46,163 nt of DNA from Gp13-AA77 sp036521995 (GCA_036521995.1 DATDGR010000241.1:1-46163); one strand, 5' to 3'. Numbered from the stretch's first letter, positions 15,312 through 25,042 are shown. The notes: generated by a model not told the origin, from the letters alone. Made by a program: numbers and translations.

Positions 15312-17834
15312 ATGGCTGACCAGGATTCACTACTCCCGATAAGGCGGGAGATCCCCGTCAATATCGAAGATGAGATGCGCAGCTCGTATCTCGATTACGC
15401 CATGAGCGTGATCATTGGGCGCGCCTTGCCCGACGTGCGGGACGGCTTGAAGCCCGTGCACCGCCGCATTCTCTACGCCATGTACAAGGAGGGAAACACT
15501 TCCGACAAGCGCTACATCAAGTGCGCCGGTACGGTGGGAGAGGTGATCAAGAAGTATCACCCGCACGGCGACGCGGCGGTTTACGACACCCTGGTGCGCA
15601 TGGCGCAGGACTTCAACATGCGTTACCCTCTGATCGACGGCCAGGGTAACTTCGGCTCCGTGGACGGTGACAGGGCGGCGGCCTACCGGTATACCGAATG
15701 CCGGTTGATGCGCCTGGCCGAAGAGCTGCTGGCGGACATCGAGAAGGAGACCGTCGATTTTGTTCCCAACTTCGATGAGTCCACCGAAGAGCCGGTGGTA
15801 CTCCCCACCAAGGTTCCGAACCTGTTGATCAACGGCTCTGACGGTATCGCCGTCGGCATGGCCACCAAGCTTCCACCGCACAACCTTACGGAAGTGATCG
15901 AGGCCGCCGTCCTGCTGGTCAACAAGCCGAAATCAACCCTGGATGACGTGCTGGCGCTCGTGCCCGGTCCGGATTTCCCGACCGGGGCCTACATTTACGG
16001 GCGCAGTGGGATCAAGGCTGCTTATGAGACGGGCCGGGGCATGTTCACCATGCGCGCCAAGGCGGCCATCGAGCGCCCCACCAAGGACAAGCAGCAGATC
16101 GTCATCAGCGAGATCCCCTACCAGGTGAACAAGGCGAAGACGATCGAACGTATCGCCGAGCTGGTTCAGAACAAAAAGGTGGAGGGCATCTCCGACGTTC
16201 GCGATGAATCGGACCGCGACGGCATGCGCATCGTGATCGAGATCAAGCGCGGCGAGCAACCTGAAGTGATCCTGAACAATCTTTACAAGCACACCCAGCT
16301 CCAGGAGACGTTCGGCATGATCATGCTGGCCATCGTCAACGGTCAGCCGCGCACCCTCCCGCTCATCGACGCCTTGCAACTCTTTATCGATCATCGCGTG
16401 ACTGTGGTGCGCCGCCGCACGCAATATGATCTACGCAAGGCCCAGGAGCGCGCCCACATCCTGGAAGGCTTCCTCAAGGCGCTGTCACAACTCGATGCCA
16501 TCATCAAGTTGATCCGGGCGTCGAAGACTCCGCGCGAGGCCCGCGACGGCCTGATCGGCCGTTTCGAATTCACCGAGCGTCAGGCGCAGGCCATTCTCGA
16601 ACTACAATTGCAGCGTCTTACCGCTCTGGAGCGCGACAAGATTCAGGAAGAATACGAAGCCTTGCAGAAGAAGATCGCGGAGTATCAGGACATTCTGGCC
16701 AGCGACAAGACGCTGAAAAAAGTGATTGTGGATGAGCTCAAGCAGGTGCAGAAAGATTACGGCGACGAGCGCCGGACCGAGATCATCGAGGAGCAGGCGG
16801 AGATTCGCCTCGAGGATTTGATCGCCGACGAAGACGTGGTCATCACTGTCTCGCACTCGGGGTATCTCAAGCGCACGCCGCTGTCGACCTATCGCCAGCA
16901 GGGGCGCGGCGGCAAGGGCCGCATGGGAATGAAGACGCGCGACGAGGACTTCGTGGAGCACCTCTTCATCGCCTCCACCCATAGCTACATCCTGGTGTTC
17001 ACCAATACCGGTAAGCTCTATTGGCTGAAAGTCTACGAAATTCCCGACGTGGGCGCCGCCGGTAAGGGCAAGCACATCCTGAACCTGGTCAATCTGGCCA
17101 AGGAAGAGAAGGTGGCCGCCGTTCTCGCGGTGCGGGAACTGCCCGAGGAACCCAAGGACGTGCAAGTGGGTGAAGAAAGGTTCGCCGCCGAGGGCTACGT
17201 CATCATGGTCACGCGCAAGGCCGTCATCAAAAAGACGCGGCTCTCCGAGTTTTCCAATCCACGCTCGGCGGGCATCCTGGCCATGAGGATCGACGAGGGC
17301 GACGAACTGATCTCCGCCCAAATCACCACCGGTCGCGACAACATCTTTCTGGCCTCGCACGAGGGCATGGCGATCCGCTTCCCCGAAAGCGGCGTGCGCG
17401 ACATGGGGCGCGCGGCTTATGGCGTGAACGGCATGGGCCTTGACGAGGGCGACTACCTGATTGGCATGGAGGTGGTGGGCGATAAGGAGCTGATCCTCTC
17501 CGTCACCGAAAAGGGATTCGGCAAGCGCACGGCCATCACTGAATACCGCCTGCAATCACGCGCCGGCAAAGGTGTGATCAACGTCAAGACGGCCGAGCGT
17601 AACGGCAAGGTGGTGGCGGTGCTGAGCGTGACCGAAGAGTCCGAGGTGATGATCATCTCGCAGTTCGGCAAGATCACGCGGCTGGACTCGTCGAAGATTC
17701 GGGAGAGCGGCCGCTCCGCGCAGGGCGTCAAGCTCATTTCACTGGAAGAAGGAGATCAGGTTTCAGCAGCGGGCTTGGTGGAAAGCGAAGGGAACGGGAA
17801 CGGCGGGTCGGGTCAGACTACCTTGATCCAGTAA
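15312..17834 (+). CDS. gyrA: DNA gyrase subunit A
   Basis: 840 residues from the ATG at 15312, preceded by a GGGAAGGGA Shine-Dalgarno; an upstream in-frame TTG at 15306 is not needed. N-terminal breakage-reunion domain with LDYAMSVIIGRALPDVRDGL, the quinolone pocket YHPHGDAAVYD (about 82-92), the catalytic Tyr in AAYRYTE (about Tyr127) and six C-terminal beta-pinwheel blades. The GyrA box reads QGRGGKG, which marks gyrase rather than topoisomerase IV. The residue equivalent to E. coli Ser83 is Ala. The tail is short and Gly-rich, not strongly acidic. gyrB is not in the window. Confidence 0.97.
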   Translation: MADQDSLLPIRREIPVNIEDEMRSSYLDYAMSVIIGRALPDVRDGLKPVHRRILYAMYKEGNTSDKRYIKCAGTVGEVIKKYHPHGDAAVYDTLVRMAQDFNMRYPLIDGQGNFGSVDGDRAAAYRYTECRLMRLAEELLADIEKETVDFVPNFDESTEEPVVLPTKVPNLLINGSDGIAVGMATKLPPHNLTEVIEAAVLLVNKPKSTLDDVLALVPGPDFPTGAYIYGRSGIKAAYETGRGMFTMRAKAAIERPTKDKQQIVISEIPYQVNKAKTIERIAELVQNKKVEGISDVRDESDRDGMRIVIEIKRGEQPEVILNNLYKHTQLQETFGMIMLAIVNGQPRTLPLIDALQLFIDHRVTVVRRRTQYDLRKAQERAHILEGFLKALSQLDAIIKLIRASKTPREARDGLIGRFEFTERQAQAILELQLQRLTALERDKIQEEYEALQKKIAEYQDILASDKTLKKVIVDELKQVQKDYGDERRTEIIEEQAEIRLEDLIADEDVVITVSHSGYLKRTPLSTYRQQGRGGKGRMGMKTRDEDFVEHLFIASTHSYILVFTNTGKLYWLKVYEIPDVGAAGKGKHILNLVNLAKEEKVAAVLAVRELPEEPKDVQVGEERFAAEGYVIMVTRKAVIKKTRLSEFSNPRSAGILAMRIDEGDELISAQITTGRDNIFLASHEGMAIRFPESGVRDMGRAAYGVNGMGLDEGDYLIGMEVVGDKELILSVTEKGFGKRTAITEYRLQSRAGKGVINVKTAERNGKVVAVLSVTEESEVMIISQFGKITRLDSSKIRESGRSAQGVKLISLEEGDQVSAAGLVESEGNGNGGSGQTTLIQ

Positions 17835-17895
17835 ACTGAGGGGTTGCGGGCCCTTCGCGCCCGTTATAGAACGCGATCTGCCCCACATTTGATGG

Positions 17896-18062
17896 GGCTC
17901 TTCCGGGTTCTCAGTGGGAAACCGAGGCAATCTGAATGGTTAGGGACAGCCACCTATGCGTATGAGATTTGCAGTGGGCGCCGTCGAGCAAATCTGGCTG
18001 GGCTACCTGAGCAGCCGCCTCATAGAACGGTGCGGCCCACTAGAATCCCCGAATTCCCCTTA
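17896..18062. repeat. MITE-like element copy 1
   Basis: Left end GGCTCTTCCGGGTTCTCAGT and right end CCCACTAGAATCCCCGAA. The reverse complement of the right end (TTCGGGGATTCTAGTGGG) matches the left end (TTCCGGGTTCTCAGTGGG), so these are imperfect terminal inverted repeats of about 25 bp. The GGCTCTTC start resembles ISL3-family ends. The first 35 bp recur at 21764 with one mismatch, and the last ~80 bp recur at 22148-22228. It separates gyrA from purQ. Confidence 0.6.
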
Positions 18063-18101
18063 AACGACTCGATAGGGCATCGACCCTTCGCCGGAGGCAG
18101 G

Positions 18102-18842
18102 CTATCCATGGCGAAGCCATTGAATCAGGTTCCGAAACAACGCCAATCCATCCTGGGACGGGTGCCCAGGCAATGAGGCCCGCTCGGGGTGAGGCATAAG
18201 ACCGAGCACTTTGCCACTGCGATCGGTGATTCCCGCCGCTGCGTCCGGTGCTCCGTTGGGGTTATTCGGATAGTCCATTGTCGGATGGCCGTTGGCGTCG
18301 CAGTATCGAAACGCCACGTGTGAGCCTGATTGGGCTGTCGCGGCAGCAAGCGGCCGCCCTTCGCCATTCGCCGTCGGCATCTCGAGCACCCGGCCACCCA
18401 AGCCCTTCGTCCATAGCGAACCCTCTTCTGACACTGCCAGACGCACCATTCGGTCCTCGAAGCGCCAGGACTGGTTGTCAACCAGCGCAAAGGCCCGGCG
18501 CCCGGGAGTTCGGCCCGGCAGAATTCCGGCCTCGGTCAACACCTGAAATCCGTTGCAGACACCCAGGATTGGCTTTCCCGAATCCAGGAAGTCCCCGAGC
18601 TGGTCGCGAAGTTGGGCCACAAGCACGCAGGCGAAAACCCTGCCGGCGCCGAGGTGGTCGCCATAGGAGAACCCTCCGGGGATAATGGTAGCCTGATAGT
18701 GATCCAGCCGCGTACGGTGATCGAGAAGGTCGCGCAGCAGCACGAGTTCGCTGCGCCCGCCGGCGCGCTCCAGGGCGGCCGCTGTCTCCTCGTGGCAATT
18801 GGTGCCGGGAGCGTAGAGAATGGCCGTGGTCGACCGGCTCAT
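18102..18842 (-). CDS. purQ: Phosphoribosylformylglycinamidine synthase, glutaminase subunit
   Basis: 246 residues from the ATG at 18842, which overlaps the purL stop in an ATGA arrangement; this coupling decides the start. Class I glutamine amidotransferase fold: ILYAPGTNCHEETAAALE at the N-terminus, oxyanion/nucleophile motif PILGVCNGFQVLTEAG with the catalytic Cys, and the catalytic His-Glu in GLMPHPERA. It supplies ammonia to PurL for step 4 of purine synthesis. Confidence 0.95.
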   Translation of the reverse strand: MSRSTTAILYAPGTNCHEETAAALERAGGRSELVLLRDLLDHRTRLDHYQATIIPGGFSYGDHLGAGRVFACVLVAQLRDQLGDFLDSGKPILGVCNGFQVLTEAGILPGRTPGRRAFALVDNQSWRFEDRMVRLAVSEEGSLWTKGLGGRVLEMPTANGEGRPLAAATAQSGSHVAFRYCDANGHPTMDYPNNPNGAPDAAAGITDRSGKVLGLMPHPERASLPGHPSQDGLALFRNLIQWLRHG

Positions 18843-21658
18843 TCCACCACCTCGCGAAAGGTCTTTGTCCAACTGTTCTCGAGCTCACTTGACGGTTCCC
18901 GCCAGACCTCGTTACCGCTGTCCATCAAGACCAGTTGCGTTTCCCCGATAACCTCGCCGACGACGCGGTGCGGAACCGGTAAGCCATCCAGGACAAATTG
19001 CGGATCGACTTCGACGAGGGCAGATCCCACGAATTCTCCGAAGAGCAGCTCGTCCGATCTCAGATTCGAGTCTCGGGCGCCGGGCACCTGCGGGCCGCGA
19101 AGCATGATTCGCGCTCCCAGGCCGGAGCCCAGTGCGGCCTCAAAGGCGCGAGCGAGGATTCCTCCCTCAGCGATCGCCGCTCCGGAGACATAGCCGCCCG
19201 CCCGATGCCAGGACAACAGAAGGTCCCAGAGCTGCCGGATCGCGGCCACGTCGTAGCCGTCGAACAAGCGGTCCCCGCGCTGGCCGTACAGGTCTGCATA
19301 GACGCTTCCACCCAAGGCTTGGCCGTCTGAGCGGCCGAGGAGCAGCAGGCGGTTGCCGACCTTCTTGAACTCCTGGGTTACAATACGCCCTACGTCGGGC
19401 ACGGACCCCAGGGCGGTCACGGCCAGCGTAGGAGGCACGTCAATCAGACGCCCCGCCGATTCGAAGGTGCCGGAGCTTGAATCTTTGCCCGAGATGAAGG
19501 GCACGCCGATCCCGGTCGAAAACTGCGCGATCGCCTCAACCATCTCTTTGAGGTCCCAGGCGACTTCCGGGCGCAGGCGCGGAGTGTAAAAGTTGTCGCA
19601 CAGGACCATCTGGCGGTAGTCTACGCCCGCCACCACCGCCTTGGTGACCGCCTCGATCACCATCATGCGAGCCATCGTGCCCGGACTCACGTCGCCGTAG
19701 AAAGGATTGAACGCGACCGTGGTCACAACTCCGTAAGGTTTGCCACGCAACGGCGCCAAGACAGCGATGCGGGTTGGCATACGGTGATTCCCGCCGCCAT
19801 AAGGTCCGATCACGGTCCGGCCCTGAACCGTGCTGTCGAAGCGCGTTCCCGCCGGGCTCTGGTCCGCGCAGTGGTAGTGCGCCAGCACGCGTCGAATGGC
19901 GCGCGACCACTCCTCGCGGGCGTGCGGCTCAGGAAGATTGAGCGGCTGAAGCTGCCGCTGCGGCTCAGCCAGGGAAATTGGCTCGATCGGACAGGCTCCC
20001 CAGAGGAAGCCCATCTCCAGATCAGCCACCTTGTGCCCATGCCAGCTCGCTTCGAAACGCCCGCTTCCGGTGAATCTCCCGATGACCGCATGCCTCACTT
20101 CATAGCGATCTAGGATGCCCTCGGCCTCCGTCAGATTCGCGGGAGCCACCACCACCAGCATTCGCTCTTGGGACTCGGAGAGCAGAATCTCCCAGGCCGT
20201 GAGGCTGCGGTCCTTGAGCAGCACGCGGTCGAGATCAAGATCCACGCCGATTTCGGCTCCCACCTCTCCGGCCGCGCTCGAGATGCCGCCGGCGCCAAGA
20301 TCGGTGATAGAGCGGATCAGGCCCGCGTCGCGCAAGACCGGAATGGCGGTCATAAATTTGCGTTCTGTGATGGGGTGGCCGATCTGAACGGCCGCCGATT
20401 CCTTGGCCAGAGTCTCGCCCGTCATGCTGGCCGAGCTCGCCGTGGCGCCGTGGATGCCGTCCCGGCCGGTTTCGCCTCCGATAAGCAAGGCCAGATCGCC
20501 GGGCTGGGGTGTTTCCTTAACGGCGTATCGCTTGGGAATCAAGCCGATCGAGTGGCCCAGAGCGAAACACTTGGCGTAGCCAGGATGCTCACGGTAGAGC
20601 GCGTGCATCATCGGGATGCCCATGGGGTTGCAATAGTAAGAAGTGCCCCGGATGGATTCGGAGACAATCAGGCGTGGATGCAGCGCTCCCGCCGGCACGT
20701 CTTTGTCAGCCAGGCGAGGGTCCATGGTGCCCATGAGGGTGGTGCCGCCGATGGGGTAGGCGCCTTTACCGAAGCCGAGCGTATCGCGGATCACTCCGCC
20801 GTGCTTGGTCGAAACACCGCCAAAGGGCGCGATTGAGGCGGGGAAGTTGTGAGTTTCGCCCTTGATGGTCACCACCCAGTCTTCGTAGAATTCCATCCCA
20901 CCCGCGTTGTCTTTGAAGGCCGAAACCACCCGGGGGTGATCGATGGCCGCGGTCGCCTGATAAAGCCGCTTGAGCAACCCCAGGCTCTTCCAAGTGGTGT
21001 GATAGCAGTGGTCGCTCCAGCTCTGCGCCAGGATTTCAATTTCGGCGTCGGTGTGCGCTTGGCCGCGTTCGATCTCATGGCCCTGGATTACCTTCATCTG
21101 CGCGAGGGGCGCGTACCAGGATCGCTGCCGCGACAGCGCGCAGAGCTCGTCATCGCTGAGACCGGCAAGCGCAATCGACCGGACAGGGTCAGGCTGGCCG
21201 CTCGGGCGCAGGGTGACCCAAATCTCGTCCGGTTTGCGCACCCGCTCCACGACAGGGTTATAGAGGAAGCGGGCGGCCGCGACGCGCGCCCGAGCGTCAC
21301 TGAGCCCCGGGAACTGGTAGCGCCGGCTAAGACGCGCAAATTCGAGGCCCGTCTGGCCGAGCGCCTGGGCGCCTGCCAGGATCGAAGGCGTCTCGGGATC
21401 GGTCACGGCCGGGCGGTAGGCAATCTCCACGATCGGGCCACGGCTCTCGTCGAGCATCGAGTGCTCGGCGGCCGTCTGATGGAGAGGATTCGCCACGAGC
21501 GGCAGCAGCGCGTCCACGTCAACCACGCCTTCCAGCCAAAAGGCGCGCTCGATCACGAGGTCGCTCAAGTCCGCGTAGCCATGGCGCCGCAGGAATCCGA
21601 GCCAGTTTCGAGCCTCGGCGTCGTCGCGGGACATGACGTAGACACTGTGAATGGCCAT
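18839..21658 (-). CDS. purL: Phosphoribosylformylglycinamidine synthase, large subunit
   Basis: 939 residues, longer than the ~740-residue small PurL and shorter than the ~1300-residue PurL that includes the glutaminase. The N-terminal ~180 residues look like a PurS-like module and linker fused in front, since no separate purS is seen. Then come SWSDHCYHTTWKS, KGETHNFPASIAPFGG, a TDLGAGGISSAAGEVG loop, and the second half with GPYGGGNHRMPTRIAVLAPL and ISGKDSSSGTFE. The ATP-binding and FGAR-binding motifs of both halves are present. It is translated first and coupled to purQ by a 4-nt overlap. Confidence 0.94.
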   Translation of the reverse strand: MAIHSVYVMSRDDAEARNWLGFLRRHGYADLSDLVIERAFWLEGVVDVDALLPLVANPLHQTAAEHSMLDESRGPIVEIAYRPAVTDPETPSILAGAQALGQTGLEFARLSRRYQFPGLSDARARVAAARFLYNPVVERVRKPDEIWVTLRPSGQPDPVRSIALAGLSDDELCALSRQRSWYAPLAQMKVIQGHEIERGQAHTDAEIEILAQSWSDHCYHTTWKSLGLLKRLYQATAAIDHPRVVSAFKDNAGGMEFYEDWVVTIKGETHNFPASIAPFGGVSTKHGGVIRDTLGFGKGAYPIGGTTLMGTMDPRLADKDVPAGALHPRLIVSESIRGTSYYCNPMGIPMMHALYREHPGYAKCFALGHSIGLIPKRYAVKETPQPGDLALLIGGETGRDGIHGATASSASMTGETLAKESAAVQIGHPITERKFMTAIPVLRDAGLIRSITDLGAGGISSAAGEVGAEIGVDLDLDRVLLKDRSLTAWEILLSESQERMLVVVAPANLTEAEGILDRYEVRHAVIGRFTGSGRFEASWHGHKVADLEMGFLWGACPIEPISLAEPQRQLQPLNLPEPHAREEWSRAIRRVLAHYHCADQSPAGTRFDSTVQGRTVIGPYGGGNHRMPTRIAVLAPLRGKPYGVVTTVAFNPFYGDVSPGTMARMMVIEAVTKAVVAGVDYRQMVLCDNFYTPRLRPEVAWDLKEMVEAIAQFSTGIGVPFISGKDSSSGTFESAGRLIDVPPTLAVTALGSVPDVGRIVTQEFKKVGNRLLLLGRSDGQALGGSVYADLYGQRGDRLFDGYDVAAIRQLWDLLLSWHRAGGYVSGAAIAEGGILARAFEAALGSGLGARIMLRGPQVPGARDSNLRSDELLFGEFVGSALVEVDPQFVLDGLPVPHRVVGEVIGETQLVLMDSGNEVWREPSSELENSWTKTFREVVE

Positions 21659-21763
21659 CGTCGACCGCCAGGCGGATCAGTTGGAAAGTATGGCGACAAC
21701 CGGACGACTAAAAGCCTACGCATCATCTTATCCGACAACCCGCCGCCCGGTGGCAAATAATAT

Positions 21764-22228
21764 GGCTCTTCCGGGTTCTCAGTGGGAAACCGACGCAACC
21801 TGCGTCTTGACAACTGTTAAACGACGACGGGCGCACACGTGGGCTTTCTCTCTCTCCTCTTCCAGTTCCCTCTGGGCTGCTGATCCAAGCCGATTGCTTC
21901 GTATTCTCGCGCTCCGCCTGAGCCGGTTTGTTCCATCCCTGACCGCTTTGGAGCGTCGTACTTTCCCTGGAATGATCTGATTACAATTGATTTATCTAAG
22001 CCTGCACTTGCCGGCTCCGAACTGATCTCCTTCCGGCTTTGGCATATAGGGGGGGGAGGTTACCTGATCGCCAACAGAATTCCGGCCCACGGGGACTTGA
22101 CGGTGAGGCGGCTGCCGAAACCCATCTCCGATTATACATCCTGCCGTCGGCGTCGTCAAGCAAATCTTGCTTTTAGCTGGGCCGCGGCCCGTAGGACGGC
22201 GCTGCCCACTAAAATCTCCGAATTCCCA
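21764..22228. repeat. MITE-like element copy 2, longer or split copy
   Basis: It shares the 35-bp left end with copy 1 (GGCTCTTCCGGGTTCTCAGT at 21764) and the right ~80 bp (22148-22228, with AGCAAATCTTGC and GCCCACTAAAATCTCCGAA). The interior is about 460 bp instead of 167 and does not match copy 1. It fills the gap between purL and the cupin gene, which holds nothing else recognisable. A TATACT at 22232-22237, directly after the right end, could serve as the cupin gene's -10. Confidence 0.55.
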
Positions 22229-22262
22229 ATATATACTGTGTGAGGTGAGAGGAGTAGAGTCG

Positions 22263-22691
22263 ATGGATACCTCGCGCAGAGAGCTTTGCCTCATGCTGCC
22301 GGCGCTGCTGGCTTCACCGCCTCAAGCGGCCGGCGCGGCGAACCCGCCGTTACCTTCCAAGGTCTACCGCTTTGAAGCGCTGCCCGTCGAGACAACCGGC
22401 CAGAATCAGTTCCGGGCAGTGCTCGAGGGAACCACCCACGAAGGCTGCCGGGTGGCGCTCCACGAGACGGACCTCGGGCCGGGCGCCGCTCCTCACCCGC
22501 CCCACCATCACGCGCACGAGGAGGTCTTTTTGATCCGTGAAGGCACGCTCGAAGTGACCATCAACGGCCAAAGCTCAAGTTTCGGCCCGGGCTCAGTGGC
22601 CTACATCGCTTCAAACGACCAGCATAGCATCCGCAACACCGGACAGACTCACGCCCAGTATTTTGTCCTCGAACTCGGCACGCGGAGTTGA
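22263..22691 (+). CDS. Cupin-domain protein with a Tat-type signal peptide
   Basis: 142 residues starting MDTSRRELCLMLPALLASPP. The SRREL twin-arginine motif, hydrophobic stretch and QAAGA cleavage region indicate Tat export. AGAGGAG at 22248-22254 is 8 nt before the ATG. The mature part is one cupin barrel with metal ligands in PHPPHHHAHEEVFLI (His cluster and Glu) and the second motif FGPGSVAYIASNDQHSIRNTG with its His. Function is unknown; the pattern fits a metal-binding dioxygenase-like or sugar-binding cupin. Confidence 0.85.
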   Translation: MDTSRRELCLMLPALLASPPQAAGAANPPLPSKVYRFEALPVETTGQNQFRAVLEGTTHEGCRVALHETDLGPGAAPHPPHHHAHEEVFLIREGTLEVTINGQSSSFGPGSVAYIASNDQHSIRNTGQTHAQYFVLELGTRS

Positions 22692-22867
22692 GTGGTTGCG
22701 GGATCCGCAGTGATCGTCTTGTGATCGGGCGGTGTGCTCGGGAGGCTAAAGCCGACGGTCAGAAGGGCGTTCACGGTGACTACTTATTTGCTGTCGAGCG
22801 TGAGGGTCACGGAAACCGGAAGAGTCTGGTATTCATCGTAGACCAACGGGGCGTCGTGTCTATTTTC

Positions 22868-22895
22868 GGCCGGATAGTGTCACCGGCCTTTCCGT
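22868..22895 (+). terminator. Intrinsic terminator after the cupin gene
   Basis: GGCCGG (22868-22873) pairs with CCGGCC (22883-22888) around a 9-nt loop, followed by TTTCCGTTT. A moderate rho-independent terminator about 180 bp after the cupin stop. Confidence 0.5.
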
Positions 22896-23005
22896 TTACT
22901 TGAAAATTGAACTCCCAAGTTGGTCCACTTTGGGCTCGAACCCACTGAGTCCTTGAAGGGTCCATGACTCAATCTCCCACCATCGCTCGATCAGCCTCGG
23001 CACGG

Positions 23006-23011
23006 TATACT
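23006..23011 (+). promoter_or_regulatory. Candidate -10 element for uvrB
   Basis: TATACT about 25 bp before the uvrB ATG at 23036. It implies a leader of under 20 nt and argues against the upstream in-frame ATG at 22964. Confidence 0.4.
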
Positions 23012-23035
23012 GCCCATGGGACGCAAAATCAGACC

Positions 23036-25042
23036 ATGGAGTTCAAGGTTTCCTCTGATTATCAACCGCGCGGCGACCAGGTGACGGCTATCGCCGAGCT
23101 GGTGGAGGGCGTGCGCGCCGGGCAGAAGCATCAGGTACTTCTAGGCGTCACGGGCTCCGGCAAGACTTTCACCATGGCCAAGGCGGTGGAGGCCGTGAAC
23201 CGGCCCACTCTGGTCCTGGCCCACAACAAGACCCTGGCGGCCCAGCTCTACAGCGAGTTCAAGAGCTTCTTTCCCGGGAACGCCATAGAATACTTCGTCA
23301 GCTACTACGACTATTACCAGCCCGAGGCCTACGTTCCGGCCGCCGACATCTATATCGAGAAGGAAGCCACCACCAACGACGAGATCGATAAGCTACGCCT
23401 CTCGGCGACGCGTTCGCTGTTTGAGCGGCGCGACTGCCTGATCGTGGCCAGCGTCAGTTGCATCTACGGTCTAGGCTCGCCCGAAGCCTACTACGGCATG
23501 CTGCTGCTCCTCGAAAAGGGCCAGCGGATCTCCCGCCAGGACATCCTCCGCCGTCTGGTGGACATCCAGTACGAGCGCAACGATCTCGACTTTCGGCGCG
23601 GCACTTTCCGGGTGCGCGGCGACGTGGTAGAGGTGTACCCCACCTATCAGGACGCGGCCTTCCGCATCGAGCTCTGGGGCGACGAAGTGGAAGGACTGGC
23701 AGAGATCGATCCGCTGCTCGGCCAGGTGAAGCGGACCTTCCCCCGGCTGCCCATCTACCCGCGAACCCATTACGTGATGCCCGCCGACCGCCGCGAGACG
23801 GCCATCGACAAGATTCTGGAGGAGCTCGATTGGTGGCGGGGGGAGCTCGAAAAACAGGGCAAGCTGGTGGAGGCGCAGCGGCTGAACCAGCGCACGCGCT
23901 TTGACGTGGAAATGATGAAGGAGATGGGCTACTGCCACGGCATTGAGAACTACTCGCGCCATCTCTCTGGCCGCCTGCCGGGCGAGCCGCCGCCAACCTT
24001 GCTCGACTATCTGCCGCAGGACGCCCTGCTCTTCATCGACGAGAGCCACCAGACGGTTCCGCAGCTCCACGGCATGTACCACGGCGACCGCTCGCGCAAG
24101 CAGATTCTGGTGGATTACGGTTTCCGCCTGCCTTCGGCACTCGATAATCGCCCCCTAAGCTTTGAAGAGTTCGAGCACCGCGTGGACCAGGTGATCTACG
24201 TGTCGGCCACGCCCGGGCCGTACGAACTGACACGCGCGGGCGGCGTGATTGTAGAGCAGATTATCCGGCCAACCGGGCTCATCGACCCCGAAATCGAGGT
24301 GCGGCCTACGCGGAATCAGGTGGATGACCTGCTGGCGGAGATTCGGGATCGCGCCGGGCGGAACGAGCGGGTGCTGGTGACCACGCTGACCAAGCGCATG
24401 GCCGAAGACCTGACCGAGTACTACTCCGAGCTGAACGTCCGCTGCCGCTACCTGCACTCGGAAGTAGAGACGCTGGAGCGCGTCAAGATCCTGCGTGACC
24501 TGCGGCGGGGCGAGTTCGATGCGCTGATCGGCATCAATCTGCTGCGGGAGGGCCTCGATCTGCCTGAAGTGTCGCTCGTGGCCATCCTGGACGCTGACAA
24601 AGAGGGCTTCCTGCGCTCGGGGGGCTCGCTCGTCCAGACGGTGGGACGCGCCGCCCGCCACATCAACGGCCGCGCCATCCTGTACGGCGACAACCTGACG
24701 GACTCCATGCGCTACGCCATCGGCGAGACCAATCGCCGGCGCGCCAAGCAGACGGAGTATAACCGTGAGCACGGCATTACGCCGGAATCGATCGTAAGGC
24801 CGGTCGATATGGCCCTGGCTTCGATCGTCGAGGCGGATTACGTGACCGTGCCGCTTGAAGGCACGGGCGCCGAACCTGCTACGCCTGACGAGCTTCAGCG
24901 GCTGATCCGCAACCTGGAAGGACAGATGCGCGAAGCCGCCCGCCGGTTCGAGTTTGAGAAAGCGGCGGAGTTGCGCGACCGGCTGAAAGAGTTGCGCGAG
25001 AAGGAAGTGGGTCTGGCATCAGCACAGAACACGAATCCTTAA
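23036..25042 (+). CDS. uvrB: Excinuclease ABC subunit B
   Basis: 668 residues from the ATG at 23036 (MEFKVSSDYQPRGDQ). The frame is open 24 codons further up, but those residues are not family-like. Helicase motif I is GVTGSGKTFT, the beta-hairpin has YYDYYQPEAYVPAADIYIEKE, motif II region LLFIDESHQT, motif V/VI GLDLPEVSLVAILDADKEG and QTVGRAARH, and the C-terminal UVR domain MREAARRFEFEKAAELRDRL that binds UvrC. It loads on damaged DNA in nucleotide excision repair. It stands alone; uvrA and uvrC are not in the window. Confidence 0.97.
   Translation: MEFKVSSDYQPRGDQVTAIAELVEGVRAGQKHQVLLGVTGSGKTFTMAKAVEAVNRPTLVLAHNKTLAAQLYSEFKSFFPGNAIEYFVSYYDYYQPEAYVPAADIYIEKEATTNDEIDKLRLSATRSLFERRDCLIVASVSCIYGLGSPEAYYGMLLLLEKGQRISRQDILRRLVDIQYERNDLDFRRGTFRVRGDVVEVYPTYQDAAFRIELWGDEVEGLAEIDPLLGQVKRTFPRLPIYPRTHYVMPADRRETAIDKILEELDWWRGELEKQGKLVEAQRLNQRTRFDVEMMKEMGYCHGIENYSRHLSGRLPGEPPPTLLDYLPQDALLFIDESHQTVPQLHGMYHGDRSRKQILVDYGFRLPSALDNRPLSFEEFEHRVDQVIYVSATPGPYELTRAGGVIVEQIIRPTGLIDPEIEVRPTRNQVDDLLAEIRDRAGRNERVLVTTLTKRMAEDLTEYYSELNVRCRYLHSEVETLERVKILRDLRRGEFDALIGINLLREGLDLPEVSLVAILDADKEGFLRSGGSLVQTVGRAARHINGRAILYGDNLTDSMRYAIGETNRRRAKQTEYNREHGITPESIVRPVDMALASIVEADYVTVPLEGTGAEPATPDELQRLIRNLEGQMREAARRFEFEKAAELRDRLKELREKEVGLASAQNTNP

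Noticed and set aside
22780..22900. Minus-strand open stretch reading LVYDEYQTLPVSVTLTLDSK
   Set aside because: Protein-like beta pattern but very short, no start and no family match; it also overlaps the terminator hairpin.
22920..22990. tRNA-like 3' end on the minus strand (GGGTTCGAGCCC followed by CCA) upstream of uvrB
   Set aside because: The T-stem cannot be paired over five bases and no anticodon arm or 5' acceptor half is found, so it is chance or at most a scrap.
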